Below are positions 54,991-64,000 of a DNA stretch of 64,000 bases, piece by piece. Position numbers and translations under genes: made by a program. How positions within the stretch are numbered: the first letter of the stretch is position 1; every line of letters starts with the position of its first letter. The notes beneath the pieces were generated by a model. That model ran no database searches. It was not told where the DNA came from and saw nothing but the letters and a program-made list of their open reading frames with translations. This DNA is from an uncultured Cellvibrionales bacterium (lineage in GTDB: Bacteria; Pseudomonadota; Gammaproteobacteria; Pseudomonadales; Dasaniaceae). The stretch lies in the NCBI GenBank assembly GCA_913019905.1, contig CAJVZD010000017.1, positions 1-64,000 of the forward strand, read 5' to 3'.

Positions 54991-55806
54991 TTACTCGCCG
55001 GAAAAGACTGCCGGACGCTTTTCTATAAAGGCTTTTACACCTTCCTTGTTGTCTTTTGTGCGACCAGCTTCTCGCTGAAACTTACGCTCAGCATGAAGTT
55101 GCTGTTCGAAACTATTATTGTAGCTTTCCCACATGGCTTTGCGAATGATGGTCAGGGATTTGGGCCCTTTAGCGAGTCGTAGTGCCATTTCCATCGCATC
55201 GACCATCAGTTTGTCGTCGTCGGCGACTCTATTTACGAGGCCCCAGTCCAAGGCTTTTTCCGCAGGTAGTTTGTCGGCCAGAAGAGCGAGCTCCATGGCA
55301 CGTCCCCAGCCGATCAGCCGAGGCAACATAAAGGTGGCACCGCCATCCGGTACCAAGCCGATTCGAGCAAAAGCCTGAAGAAAATAAGCGGATCTGGACG
55401 CTATAACAATATCGGCGATCATGGCAAAACTGGTACCGACACCGGCCGCGACACCGTTGACAGCACACACAATGGGCATCTCCAATTCTTTTAATGTCAA
55501 TAGAATCGGATGGTAGACATTTTCCAAAGTCTCACCCATGTCGGGCTCTAAGTGAATACCTTCGAGCATGTCGTCGTCGGGCGCCTTATCGACAGCTCTG
55601 TCTGTCAGGTTTGCGCCCGAACAAAAAGCTCGGCCTTCCCCTGTTATCAATAGGCAACGGGCTTTTAATGCGGTGATCTTCTTTAACGCAATAGGAATTT
55701 CCCTCAACATTTGCGTCCCCATCGCGTTTAAAGCTTCCGGGTGATTGAGAGTAAGAACGGCGACGTTGTTCTCCGTGATTTCCAGCTTGATTTTTTCGAA
55801 CGGCAT
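54991..55806 (-). CDS. enoyl-CoA hydratase/isomerase-family protein
   Basis: 271 residues of the crotonase fold: LNHPEALNAMG, the oxyanion-hole strands LLITGEGRAFCSGANL and CAVNGVAAGVGTSFAMIADIVIAS, and FARIGLVPDGGATFMLPRLIGWGRAMELAL with an Asp where hydratases have the second catalytic acid. The length is normal. It may act in beta-oxidation of the acyl-CoA products of the nearby dehydrogenases, but is separated from them by several kilobases, so the link is inference. GAGGGAAAACA before the ATG is a good ribosome site. Confidence 0.88.
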   Translation of the reverse strand: MPFEKIKLEITENNVAVLTLNHPEALNAMGTQMLREIPIALKKITALKARCLLITGEGRAFCSGANLTDRAVDKAPDDDMLEGIHLEPDMGETLENVYHPILLTLKELEMPIVCAVNGVAAGVGTSFAMIADIVIASRSAYFLQAFARIGLVPDGGATFMLPRLIGWGRAMELALLADKLPAEKALDWGLVNRVADDDKLMVDAMEMALRLAKGPKSLTIIRKAMWESYNNSFEQQLHAERKFQREAGRTKDNKEGVKAFIEKRPAVFSGE

Positions 55807-55887
55807 TGTTTTCCCTCAGTTTTATTGTCCGTTAAGCGATTTAGGCTGGCACGGTAGGCGCCTGCCTGTTTCTTGCTGTGCTAATTA

Positions 55888-58800
55888 TTATGGAGAAACG
55901 GTTTCTGGACTACCCTTGTTAGCGTCTTTCTTCGATCGTAATCGCGCCTTCAATTTACGCCCGAAAGCTTGAAGGTGATAGGGCACTATTAACATGGCTG
56001 GGGTGACAATTAATGTTAATACAGTAGCGAAAGACAGGCCGACCACTATTGATGATGCCAATTTTACCCAAAATGTCGCTACCGGTCCGCCAACTTCTAT
56101 TTCTCTCGAGAGTAGATCTATCGAGATGCCCGATGCCAAAGGAAGTAAACCAAACCCGGTGGTAAAGGTTGTCAGGAAAACCGGACGAAGTCTCTGTGCG
56201 CCGGTACGAACAATAACATCTCTGATATCCCAGTGTTTGTGCTCGATGCGCAAATAGTTATAGGTGTCAATCAACACGATATTGTTGTTTACAATAATCC
56301 CCGCGAGCGCGACGATACCAACGCCGGTCATGATAGCGCTGAATGACTGGTCTAGAATGATAAGACCTAATAGCACACCCACTGTTGACATGATGACAGC
56401 CGACAAAATTAATGCCGATTGGTAAAAATTATTAAATTGAGTCACTAACAGAACGGCCATCAGCAGCAGAGCCAGGGAAAATGCTTTGCCGATAAATATG
56501 AGGGAGTTAGTTTGTTCTTCATTGGCACCGCGGAACTCGATGGTGATTCCAGCAGGCGTTTCCTTCGTTTCGAGCCATTCTGTTATTTGCTTCACCACAT
56601 TTTCGGCCAGTACGCCTTCTTTGGTATTCGCTCTAACAAACATCACTCGAGTACCGTCCAGTCTTTGAATACTGCTGACTTCCGGTTTCGGTTCGCGTTT
56701 AATAAACGATGAAATCGGGACTTGACCAGACCGCGTATTCACCCGTAGTTGATCGAGCTGGTGAATACCTCGTTGGTCAACGGGATACCTTACTCTAATA
56801 TCAATTTCTTCTTCGGCATCATCGGGTCGGTATTGTCCGATCATGACACCGTTTGTTAGTAATTGTACGGCTGTACCCACCGCTGTGACATCAGCGCCTA
56901 ACATGGCAGCCTGAGCGCGGTCGACGGTGATTTGCCATTCGATTCCGGGAACAGGTGTGGTGTCGTCGATGCCCACTAAACCTTCAATTTCGGTTTCCAT
57001 GTAATGTTTAATCATCCGAGAAGTGGAGATTAAATCATTCATATCCAAGCCACTCATCTGAATTTGAACCGCTTTGCCGACGGGCGGCCCCGGTTCAGGA
57101 TTTAGAACATCAATTCTTACGCCGGGAATATCCTTCGTAATGTCCCGGTGGATTTCTTCAATATCGAAACCCGATACCTCTCGAGTGCTGCGATGGGTGA
57201 GTTCGATAAAGAAAGATCCAACATTATCGCTTGCACTGCCGTTCGATGAGGTGCTAAAACCCGCTGCTCCGGTGCGCGTATAAATGCTTTTGGAATAACC
57301 CGCGTCTATCAATCGATCTTCAACGTTGACGACGATGTCCCGGATCTCCGCAGCGGAGAAATTACCCTGGGTAGAGACCATAATCTGACTGAATTCCGGG
57401 TCTACCGATGTGAAGAATTCCGTGCCGTTAGAGTTCTCCCCGTAGTATTTTACAATGCTGTAAAGCACAACAATGGTAATTCCCAGAGTAATGAAGGGGT
57501 GATTAACCGCTTTTTGAAGAAGCCGAGCGTAGGTCCCGGTAAACCCGCCTAGCGTGGTTGTGTCGCCTTCTTCCAGTGTTTCGTAATAGTGTAAGGTTTT
57601 CGCGTTTGCGTTGGGTCGCTTGGAGAAAAGCGCTCCCAATACTGGTGCAAATAGGAGCGCGTACAATAGAGAGCCCCCCATCACCGCGAACACCGTAACC
57701 GGCAGATATTTCATAAAGTCGCCGGTAACACCAGGCCAGAACATTAACGGAAGGAACGCTGCCAGAGTGGTTGCAACGGAGGCGAGTACTGGCCAAAACA
57801 TTCGTTTAGTGGCATGCATATACGCTTTTTTAGGCATCATGCCTTCGGTCATTTTGCGGTCGGCAAATTCAACCACGACTATGGCACCGTCTATCAACAT
57901 ACCTAAGCCAAGTAATAGGCCAAACATCACCATAAAGTTATAGGTGTATCCCATCATGTTTAAAATTATAAACGAGAAAAGAAAAGAAAAAGGAATGCCG
58001 AGAGCAACTAGAATCCCGGAGCGCAGTCCTACGGCCGCAACTACCACTGTGAGAACAAGTACCATGGCAGTGGAGATATTACCCTCTAAGGAATTGATTC
58101 GAGCTAGAGTATCTGGTGCTTGATCATTTAGGTAGTAGACTTCTACTGACGGAGGCAATGTTAATTTTTCGGCGTCGACAATCGCTTTGACCTTGTTAAC
58201 AACGTCAATCAAGTTAGAGCCTTGTCGTTTTGAGATATCCAATGAAATCGCCGGAGAACCATTGGCTCGGGTAAAATTCACCGCGTCCTTGAAAGTTCGC
58301 CGTATGTTAGTCACGTTTGCAAGGGTAATAACTCCATCAACGGTCGATTTAACCGGTAAATCCAAAACATCACGGCCATTCTTTAGTAGACCGGGTACTT
58401 TTACCGAGAAGGACCCCTTGCCAGTATCGAGTGCGCCGGCGGCAATTAATCGATTATTGGAGCTTACGGCCTGAAATAGTTCTTCGTTGGTTATTCCATA
58501 GGCTTCGAGTTGTGCTGGGTCGATAAGAACTTCCAGCAATTCTTCGCGGTGGCCTTGAAGTTTAGCTTGCAAAACCGCCGGAATGGCTTCGAGTTTATCG
58601 CGCATTTGCAGAGCGATGGCATAAAGTACGCGTTCTGGAACGTTTTCGCCACCAAATGAAATAGTTAGTACGGGAAAAGATGCTGCTTGAATTTCCTGAA
58701 CAATCGGCTCCTCCGAAGTCGATGGTATTTTAACTTTGGCTGTGTCTACCGCTTCCCTAACATCTAGCAGGGCTTGATCGGAATCAAACGAAGAGTCGAA

Positions 58801-59082
58801 TTCAATAATTATCGTTGCGGCGCCTTCGGAAGAAACTGAAGAGATTTCGTCAACACCTTCAATACTCCTTAGCTCCAATTCCATAGGTTTTGCTATCAGA
58901 CGTTCGGCATCCTCTGGAGAAATACCCTCGTGCGGAACCGTGACGACAACGACAGGTACAGAGACGTCCGGATTGGATTCCAGCGGAATGCCTAAATAAA
59001 TCACGTAACCACTGAGCATCAACATCAACATAATGCTCAGCGTGGTTCTGGCTTTTTCGATAGCAACAGAGATAAAATTCAT
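55888..59082 (-). CDS. RND-family efflux permease
   Basis: 1064 residues with the twelve-helix RND layout and both periplasmic porter loops (PLESNPDVSVPVVVVTVPHEGISPEDAERLI, FDSDQALLDVREAVDTAK). In TM4 the usual Asp pair is reduced: the motif reads LIDGAIVVVEF, with Gly in the second Asp place. That is a departure from AcrB-like VDD but is seen, with Asn or Gly, in other RND groups. Its adaptor lies immediately upstream (9-base gap). No outer-membrane channel is adjacent. The substrate is unknown. Confidence 0.88.
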   Translation of the reverse strand: MNFISVAIEKARTTLSIMLMLMLSGYVIYLGIPLESNPDVSVPVVVVTVPHEGISPEDAERLIAKPMELELRSIEGVDEISSVSSEGAATIIIEFDSSFDSDQALLDVREAVDTAKVKIPSTSEEPIVQEIQAASFPVLTISFGGENVPERVLYAIALQMRDKLEAIPAVLQAKLQGHREELLEVLIDPAQLEAYGITNEELFQAVSSNNRLIAAGALDTGKGSFSVKVPGLLKNGRDVLDLPVKSTVDGVITLANVTNIRRTFKDAVNFTRANGSPAISLDISKRQGSNLIDVVNKVKAIVDAEKLTLPPSVEVYYLNDQAPDTLARINSLEGNISTAMVLVLTVVVAAVGLRSGILVALGIPFSFLFSFIILNMMGYTYNFMVMFGLLLGLGMLIDGAIVVVEFADRKMTEGMMPKKAYMHATKRMFWPVLASVATTLAAFLPLMFWPGVTGDFMKYLPVTVFAVMGGSLLYALLFAPVLGALFSKRPNANAKTLHYYETLEEGDTTTLGGFTGTYARLLQKAVNHPFITLGITIVVLYSIVKYYGENSNGTEFFTSVDPEFSQIMVSTQGNFSAAEIRDIVVNVEDRLIDAGYSKSIYTRTGAAGFSTSSNGSASDNVGSFFIELTHRSTREVSGFDIEEIHRDITKDIPGVRIDVLNPEPGPPVGKAVQIQMSGLDMNDLISTSRMIKHYMETEIEGLVGIDDTTPVPGIEWQITVDRAQAAMLGADVTAVGTAVQLLTNGVMIGQYRPDDAEEEIDIRVRYPVDQRGIHQLDQLRVNTRSGQVPISSFIKREPKPEVSSIQRLDGTRVMFVRANTKEGVLAENVVKQITEWLETKETPAGITIEFRGANEEQTNSLIFIGKAFSLALLLMAVLLVTQFNNFYQSALILSAVIMSTVGVLLGLIILDQSFSAIMTGVGIVALAGIIVNNNIVLIDTYNYLRIEHKHWDIRDVIVRTGAQRLRPVFLTTFTTGFGLLPLASGISIDLLSREIEVGGPVATFWVKLASSIVVGLSFATVLTLIVTPAMLIVPYHLQAFGRKLKARLRSKKDANKGSPETVSP

Positions 59083-59091
59083 TATGTTTAC

Positions 59092-60177
59092 CTAGCCATT
59101 GTTTTGGGGCGAGTTGAGGGGCGTGACATCCAGTTTAACAACATCCCCGGCAAATACGGTTTCTTGTCCGACGACGATGATTTTTGCGGAGTCTGGCAAC
59201 CCGGTTACCCAGATGCCAGTCGGTCCCTCTTCAATTATTTCTACGGTATAAAACTCAACTTCATTTTTCGCATTAACGATTTTGATGCCTAAAAGCCCTG
59301 AGTCGTCTAACACAAGCAGTGCCGGGGAGATGTGGTGAGCCTTACGGCTGCCCAGCGGCACCAACATTTGCGAGGTAATTCCGGCCCGGATCTCGAGGTT
59401 GGGGTTATTGACTTCGACTTCAATACGATAGGCTCTTGTCACATCGTTCGCAGACTGACTGATGTAGTCAATGATGCCAGTAATTCTTTCACCGGTTATC
59501 AAAGTACCGCTGACCTCTTCACCAAGTTTTACACTACCGATATCTTTTTCGGCAATTTGTCCTACCAATAGTATCGGGTCTGCATCCAATACCAGTGCGC
59601 AGATGTCGCCAATTCGCATAAAATCGCCGAGCTCTACAGGTTGTTCTTCAATCACTCCGCTAAAGGGACTTTTTATACTGGTATGCGCTAGTTGTAATTT
59701 TGCTCTGCTCAAGGCCGCGTTTGCTGACTCAAGTACCGATTTTGATTTAGCGATGTTTGTTTCGGCGAGTAAGCCGCGTTTGCCGAGGTCTTTTACACCT
59801 TTGTATTCAAGTTCAGCGTGATGTTGAACCGCCTGTGCCTCTATTAGAGTTTTATCTTTAGAGTCTACGGCGATTTGACACAGCTGGTCTCCTTTTTTTA
59901 CCGACGCGCCTTTGGACAGCGGCAAGGAGACAATTTGACCTGAAGCTTCTGCTCTGACTTGCACCTTTCTATTTTCTTCAGTTCGTCCACGAACATTGAG
60001 TTGCATTTGGCGGAGAGTTGCTACGCTTTCCATGCCTCTTACTGCGGGGATTATTTTTGCGACCTTTTCTTCAGTTACAGAGACTTTTCCCGCGTCTGTT
60101 TCATTTCCCTGTCCTGAAAACAGCCAAATAACGACGACAGCTCCGATAATTAAAGAAACCACATATTTCTGATTCAA
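59092..60177 (-). CDS. RND efflux periplasmic adaptor (MFP family)
   Basis: 361 residues starting at TTG 60177, with GGGAG 9 bases upstream. An N-terminal membrane anchor (about 6-22) precedes the lipoyl half VSLPLSKGASVKKGDQLCQIA, a short coiled coil and the returning half TSIKSPFSGVIEEQPVELGDFMRIGD, then the beta-barrel part. It is the first gene of a two-gene unit with the permease at 55888 and should link it to a TolC-type channel. No regulator is present. Confidence 0.88.
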   Translation of the reverse strand: MNQKYVVSLIIGAVVVIWLFSGQGNETDAGKVSVTEEKVAKIIPAVRGMESVATLRQMQLNVRGRTEENRKVQVRAEASGQIVSLPLSKGASVKKGDQLCQIAVDSKDKTLIEAQAVQHHAELEYKGVKDLGKRGLLAETNIAKSKSVLESANAALSRAKLQLAHTSIKSPFSGVIEEQPVELGDFMRIGDICALVLDADPILLVGQIAEKDIGSVKLGEEVSGTLITGERITGIIDYISQSANDVTRAYRIEVEVNNPNLEIRAGITSQMLVPLGSRKAHHISPALLVLDDSGLLGIKIVNAKNEVEFYTVEIIEEGPTGIWVTGLPDSAKIIVVGQETVFAGDVVKLDVTPLNSPQNNG

Positions 60178-61067
60178 AGTTTAATACTCCCGAGTAATCG
60201 CAGCTATACGACGGTTATCATAGGTTAGCGATACAGATTTTGGCTAAATTGTTAAGATATAAAATAATATTACGATGTTGACATCGAAAACCATACGACA
60301 GAAGTCCCTTTGGAAATTGGCGATTAAAATTTGTCGCGAATCGATAGCAATATTACCAGAATTTTACGATAGGCCATGGAATTGGGGTCAGCTGTAACCC
60401 CTGCCAAAAAATAGCGACAGTTTACCTTGATTTACTTATTGAGGACATCGATCTATTAAAAATTTGCCGGCAATGGTCGGTTGTCAATTACTCGATACCT
60501 TTTATTGATTCAATTTTTCTAATGACATGGCTCTTTCGTTTGTGAAGATACGTAGGTAATACGTTCGAAAGGTGATTTTGGTTTGTATACAATACGAAAC
60601 GATTGATGTCTCGACTTCCGATGAAATCGATGCTTTTCAAATTGCCGCAATCTTTCTAATGCGAATTCGCGTGGTCGTTTCCAGCATTGGGTGTTTTTTG
60701 CTAGCTGACAGGAGCCAATACGGAAGGTTCTTCAATCTTTTCCAAGACCCGTTAGCCGCTTGCTGTTAACACTCAATTCTGACGATTGAAAATGGCACCG
60801 ATTTTATCAAAAGCGCTTCGCTAGAATAACCTACGGCATTTCTTTGATGGTACTTAATTATTAGTAACATTAACGCTATAAGGTGGATATACCGGACCGT
60901 AGTGACAGTGGGTCGCAAAGGTGATTTAAGGACAATAAATCGTTTGATTTAAATTTGCTTTGAGTATATTCGTCAAATTACTGGACAAAAAGTAAAAGCG
61001 GCCGATAATCAAGCTGAATAAACTAAGGTTCCGAAATCTATAATTTGCTCAATAATGAGGTTTTGTA
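60178..61067. other. long intergenic region, no gene seen
   Basis: About 890 bases between divergent genes, AT-rich. A 65-codon frame at 60572 has no ribosome site or recognisable product. Promoters for the adaptor and chemoreceptor genes must be here but were not resolved. No strong hairpin or repeat was found. Confidence 0.45.
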
Positions 61068-62306
61068 ATGCAAAGATGGCATGTATTTCTAGTTATCGGA
61101 TTCGTAATCGTTGGATCCGACTTGGCTTTAGGCTATTTCTTTACCCACAATCTGATCATTTCTGTCTTGAAAGATGTTTTTTTGTTGGTCACCCTCTATG
61201 TTCTCGGCAGCCGTGTTATCGCTCAACATATGGTTGAATTGAATGAATCGATAAGTCGTATTGTTGTTAAAGACCAGTTGGACTTAACTTACCGCATGGA
61301 GCCGGATGTCGACAAAGATTGGTCAATCGCAAGAAATTTTAATAAGTTTCTGGAAAAAGCAGAAAAATCACTCATAAACCTGGAGTCACCGGTCGGCCGA
61401 CTGGTTCCCATGTCTGAGGAGTTGGCTGACACTTATAACGACTTCACACAAAAAGCGGTGTTACAAAAGACCTTTTCGAACGACATGGTTGCCGCTATGG
61501 ACAATATTACCCGGCATTCCGAAGAAGTCGCGGGACAGTCAGGTACGATCGGGTCTGAAATTGACCAGGGCCAAACCGCTGTAAATGGCTGCAAAGACTC
61601 GATGGCCGTGATGGCCCAGGTTGCTACGCAATTGTCGGAGCACGTCAGCACGTCGCAGAGCGTATTGACCAATCTAACCGCCGAAACCGATCAAATTGGC
61701 GGCATAGTGGAAGTCATCAATGCCATTGCTGAGCAAACAAATTTGCTGGCGTTAAACGCTGCTATTGAAGCTGCGCGAGCGGGAGAGCAAGGCCGAGGAT
61801 TCGCCGTCGTCGCCGATGAAGTACGTTCTTTAGCGGAACGCACCCGACAATCGACCAAAGAAGTCCATGAAATGTTAATGAGTATCCAGAAAGGCGCGGC
61901 TAATCTCGAAGATGTGATGGTGCAAAGCAGCGAATTCAGCAGTGAAAATTCAGAAAAAGCAGAGCAAATCGACGTTCAATTGTCGGATCTGGTCACTATC
62001 ATTGAGAGTATAAGCGTGTCAGCACGCTCCATTTCAAATGCAGCAGACCAACAGCTCGCTAGCGCTGAGGTGGCTAATGAAGCGACTAACAGTCTGACGG
62101 AGCTCAATAGTGATGTGTTGGAAGGGTCTTTGGTTCACACCGTGTCGACCACAGATTTGGAAAATATAGTTAAATCGGTAAATTTGCAATTATCGAATTT
62201 TAAGCTCAGTCAGGTCGATAAAGATGTTGAGCGAAGAGTGAAATCTCGTTTTCAAAAGGCAACTGCTCCCGTTGGTAGTTCTTCCGAGGGCATAGAACTG
62301 TTTTAA
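61068..62306 (+). CDS. methyl-accepting chemotaxis protein
   Basis: 412 residues. Two closely spaced N-terminal membrane helices (about 6-24 and 30-48) leave almost no periplasmic domain, so it probably senses internal or membrane-linked signals. A cytoplasmic linker leads to the signalling hairpin [40 protein letters not shown], the invariant CheW/CheA-binding tip. No HAMP domain is clear. No other che gene is nearby. GAGG before the ATG supports the start. Confidence 0.9.
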   Translation: MQRWHVFLVIGFVIVGSDLALGYFFTHNLIISVLKDVFLLVTLYVLGSRVIAQHMVELNESISRIVVKDQLDLTYRMEPDVDKDWSIARNFNKFLEKAEKSLINLESPVGRLVPMSEELADTYNDFTQKAVLQKTFSNDMVAAMDNITRHSEEVAGQSGTIGSEIDQGQTAVNGCKDSMAVMAQVATQLSEHVSTSQSVLTNLTAETDQIGGIVEVINAIAEQTNLLALNAAIEAARAGEQGRGFAVVADEVRSLAERTRQSTKEVHEMLMSIQKGAANLEDVMVQSSEFSSENSEKAEQIDVQLSDLVTIIESISVSARSISNAADQQLASAEVANEATNSLTELNSDVLEGSLVHTVSTTDLENIVKSVNLQLSNFKLSQVDKDVERRVKSRFQKATAPVGSSSEGIELF

Positions 62307-62831
62307 GCGTGCCCTAATTTATGTTGCCGTAATGCAATTGGCGCTTATATTGTTGCGGTAGGATTTGTCATTGGCTTCTCTGACCTGATGTTCAGCGCTA
62401 ACATAAGTTAGATTCGGCGCGATGACAGATATAGATATGGATATAGATAGATGCCGCGACCCATGGTGGCGTCACCGCACGAACTCTCACCGAACGTGTT
62501 TCGCCAGCTATCTCGAACTCGTCGGGTCGCAATGTCACTACACGCCAATGTCGCCGAGCTTCTCATATAGTGAGTTCATATAGTGAGTTCATATCCAGGT
62601 GGGTTCGAGACTGTTCTGAATTTAGGGTAGGCTTTATCACCGCCTAAAAATGGATTTTTGCAATGCATTCCCCAGCAAACTCTAATTACTAAGAGTTAAT
62701 TTGCACGTGTTAGCGTCTGAAATTTCATGATGGGTCTTACTCTGATTTTTTTCGAATAGCCTAACGAGTACAATGGGCGGCTTCACTTATGTGAGATAGC
62801 TTTTTCCCTTGATGTAAACAAGAGCATAACT
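62307..62831. other. intergenic with short repeats
   Basis: About 525 bases without a gene. A GATATA-rich stretch lies near 62425-62450 and a 13-bp tandem repeat lies at 62564-62594. Confidence 0.45.
62564..62594. repeat. 13-bp tandem repeat
   Basis: CATATAGTGAGTT is present at 62564-62576 and 62577-62589, followed by a partial CATAT. Confidence 0.9.
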
Positions 62832-63911
62832 ATGACAAAGATTTTCAAACCCATGTCTTTTTCCCGCAGTCCAAGTATGAAAAATCGTTTTATGCTTGCA
62901 CCGCTCACAAATTCGCAATCCAATGGCGATGGCACACTTTCTGAAGATGAATACAAATGGCTGTCGATGCGCGCGAAAGGTGGTTTTGGCCTGACGATGA
63001 CCTGTGCGGCGCATGTTCAGGCGGTCGGGCAAGGGTTTCCGGGACAACTAGGTATCTTTTCAGATGATCATTTAGGCGGACTTTCCAAACTTGCAAAGGG
63101 AATATTGGCGGAAGATAGCCTAGCGGTTGCGCAGTTACATCACGCGGGTATGCGTAGCCCGAAAGCACTGGTTGGCGATAATATCGTGTGCCCCTCCGAT
63201 AACGAGGAAACCGGTGCCCGAGGGTTGTCGATTCAAGAGATAGAGCAACTCATTGAGGATTTTATTTGTGCAGCGGTTCGGGCGGAACGCGCTGGGTTTA
63301 GTGGCGTTGAGATTCACGGTGCACACGGATATATCCTCTGCCAGTTTTTGAGCCCGACGATCAACAAACGAACGGATTGCTACGGAGGTACACTCGAGAA
63401 CCGCGCACGGATCTTGTTTGACATTATTAGAGGGATTCGTGAACGTTGTCAGCCTAATTTCCTTATTGGGGTGAGGCTTTCACCGGAAAGATTTGATGTG
63501 GTTCTTACGGAAATTATAGAGCTTGCTCGTCGATTGATGGCAGAGGCACAGATAGATTTTCTCGATATGTCATTGTGGGATGTATTTAAAGAACCCAATG
63601 AAGAGGCTTTTAAGGGGCGAACTCTTATGTCCTATTTCACGGAACTTAAGCGCGGAAGTGTCCGCCTTGGTGTCGCGGGGAAAATTAGAACACCCGAAGA
63701 GGCTGTGACTTGTATAGAGCAAGGTGTAGATTTTATTCTGCTCGGCAGAGCCGCAATACTTCATCATGACTATCCTCTACTAATGCAAGCTAACAGTGAT
63801 TTTACGCCGGTCAAAAATCCGGTTTCCGTGGATTATTTACGGCGGCAAGGGCTCGGCGAAGATTTTATTAAATACATGAGCAGCTGGAAGGGATTTGTTG
63901 AAAATACCTAG
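62832..63911 (+). CDS. NADH:flavin oxidoreductase, Old Yellow Enzyme family
   Basis: 359 residues, the family's plain barrel length: MLAPLTNSQSNGDG, VAQLHHAGMRSP, the substrate His pair in GVEIHGAHGYILCQFLSPTINKRTDCYGG, and the phosphate-binding GVDFILLGRAAI near the end. FMN-dependent reduction of activated alkenes is expected. It differs clearly from the 425-aa relative at 20863-22140, which has a C-terminal extension. AAGAGC precedes the ATG. The remaining bases after 63911 show no complete gene, although the frame stays open to the window end. Confidence 0.86.
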   Translation: MTKIFKPMSFSRSPSMKNRFMLAPLTNSQSNGDGTLSEDEYKWLSMRAKGGFGLTMTCAAHVQAVGQGFPGQLGIFSDDHLGGLSKLAKGILAEDSLAVAQLHHAGMRSPKALVGDNIVCPSDNEETGARGLSIQEIEQLIEDFICAAVRAERAGFSGVEIHGAHGYILCQFLSPTINKRTDCYGGTLENRARILFDIIRGIRERCQPNFLIGVRLSPERFDVVLTEIIELARRLMAEAQIDFLDMSLWDVFKEPNEEAFKGRTLMSYFTELKRGSVRLGVAGKIRTPEEAVTCIEQGVDFILLGRAAILHHDYPLLMQANSDFTPVKNPVSVDYLRRQGLGEDFIKYMSSWKGFVENT

Positions 63912-64000
63912 GAAATTGTTCGTACCCTGAATCTTGACGTGCTGGGTGCGGTATCGATAGGCCTAGAGGATTTATCAGCAGCGTTAGGACAAGCATTGGA

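Noticed and set aside
63912..64000. Start of a further gene at the right edge
   Set aside because: The frame after the OYE stop remains open to the end, but no start codon with a ribosome site or recognisable residues can be supported in 89 bases.

Overview
The window looks like chromosome of a free-living, probably marine, gammaproteobacterium. The reasons are a CYP153-type alkane hydroxylase, many acyl-CoA and lipid-handling enzymes, two RND efflux pairs, an HspQ homologue, a Pseudomonas-like guanidinobutyrase, DUF4214 proteins and a base composition that looks to be in the mid-40s percent G+C. This placement is inference from gene content. I see no rRNA, tRNA, insertion sequence, prophage or CRISPR array.

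Layout. 1-1594: end of a large protein cut by the window edge, a small lipoprotein and a secreted cysteine-containing protein. 1795-7249 (minus): CYP153 P450, a periplasmic solute-binding-like protein, a DUF4214/PPC surface protein and a PlsC-type acyltransferase. 7712-10698: AzlCD amino-acid exporter, a membrane-anchored unknown and a second solute-binding-like protein. 10766-12430 (minus): an unusual DUF4214 - cytochrome c - DM13 fusion. 12821-19425: pseudouridine synthase, SDR, membrane-bound AraC regulator and a YbbA/YbbP-like ABC pair. 19589-22140 (minus): GST-like and Old-Yellow-Enzyme proteins. 22636-24369: a peroxiredoxin-like and a DUF1223 protein. 24422-28917: an AraC regulator divergent from an exported redox operon (cytochrome c, Tat-exported lactone-oxidase-like flavoprotein, Tat-exported D-threonine-aldolase-like PLP protein).

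29450-30220 is best read as one selenoprotein. It is a membrane-anchored peroxiredoxin-like protein whose catalytic cysteine position is an in-frame TGA (UxxC motif), with a SECIS-like hairpin just downstream. Ordinary gene calling would split it into two fragments.

31039-35477 holds an RND permease/adaptor pair. After a guanidinobutyrase (minus) come gap-pyk-glk, a glycolysis cluster, then hspQ and an alpha/beta hydrolase. 43217-49514 carries three paralogous 415-aa acyl-CoA dehydrogenases around a HAD protein and an APH-type kinase. These are the unfused parts of mammalian ACAD10 (HAD-APH-ACAD), pointing to 4-hydroxyacyl-CoA catabolism as in the Pseudomonas Lva pathway. The right part holds a PilZ protein, a penicillin-acylase-family enzyme with a beta-propeller lipoprotein, an enoyl-CoA hydratase, a second RND pair, a chemotaxis receptor and a second OYE-family enzyme.

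Intergenic DNA repeatedly carries short imperfect tandem duplications (8-20 bp units, 2-5 copies) not explained by the genes. The clearest are a 16-bp array at 19477-19556, a 13-bp array at 25652-25716 and a 14-bp array at 3381-3429.
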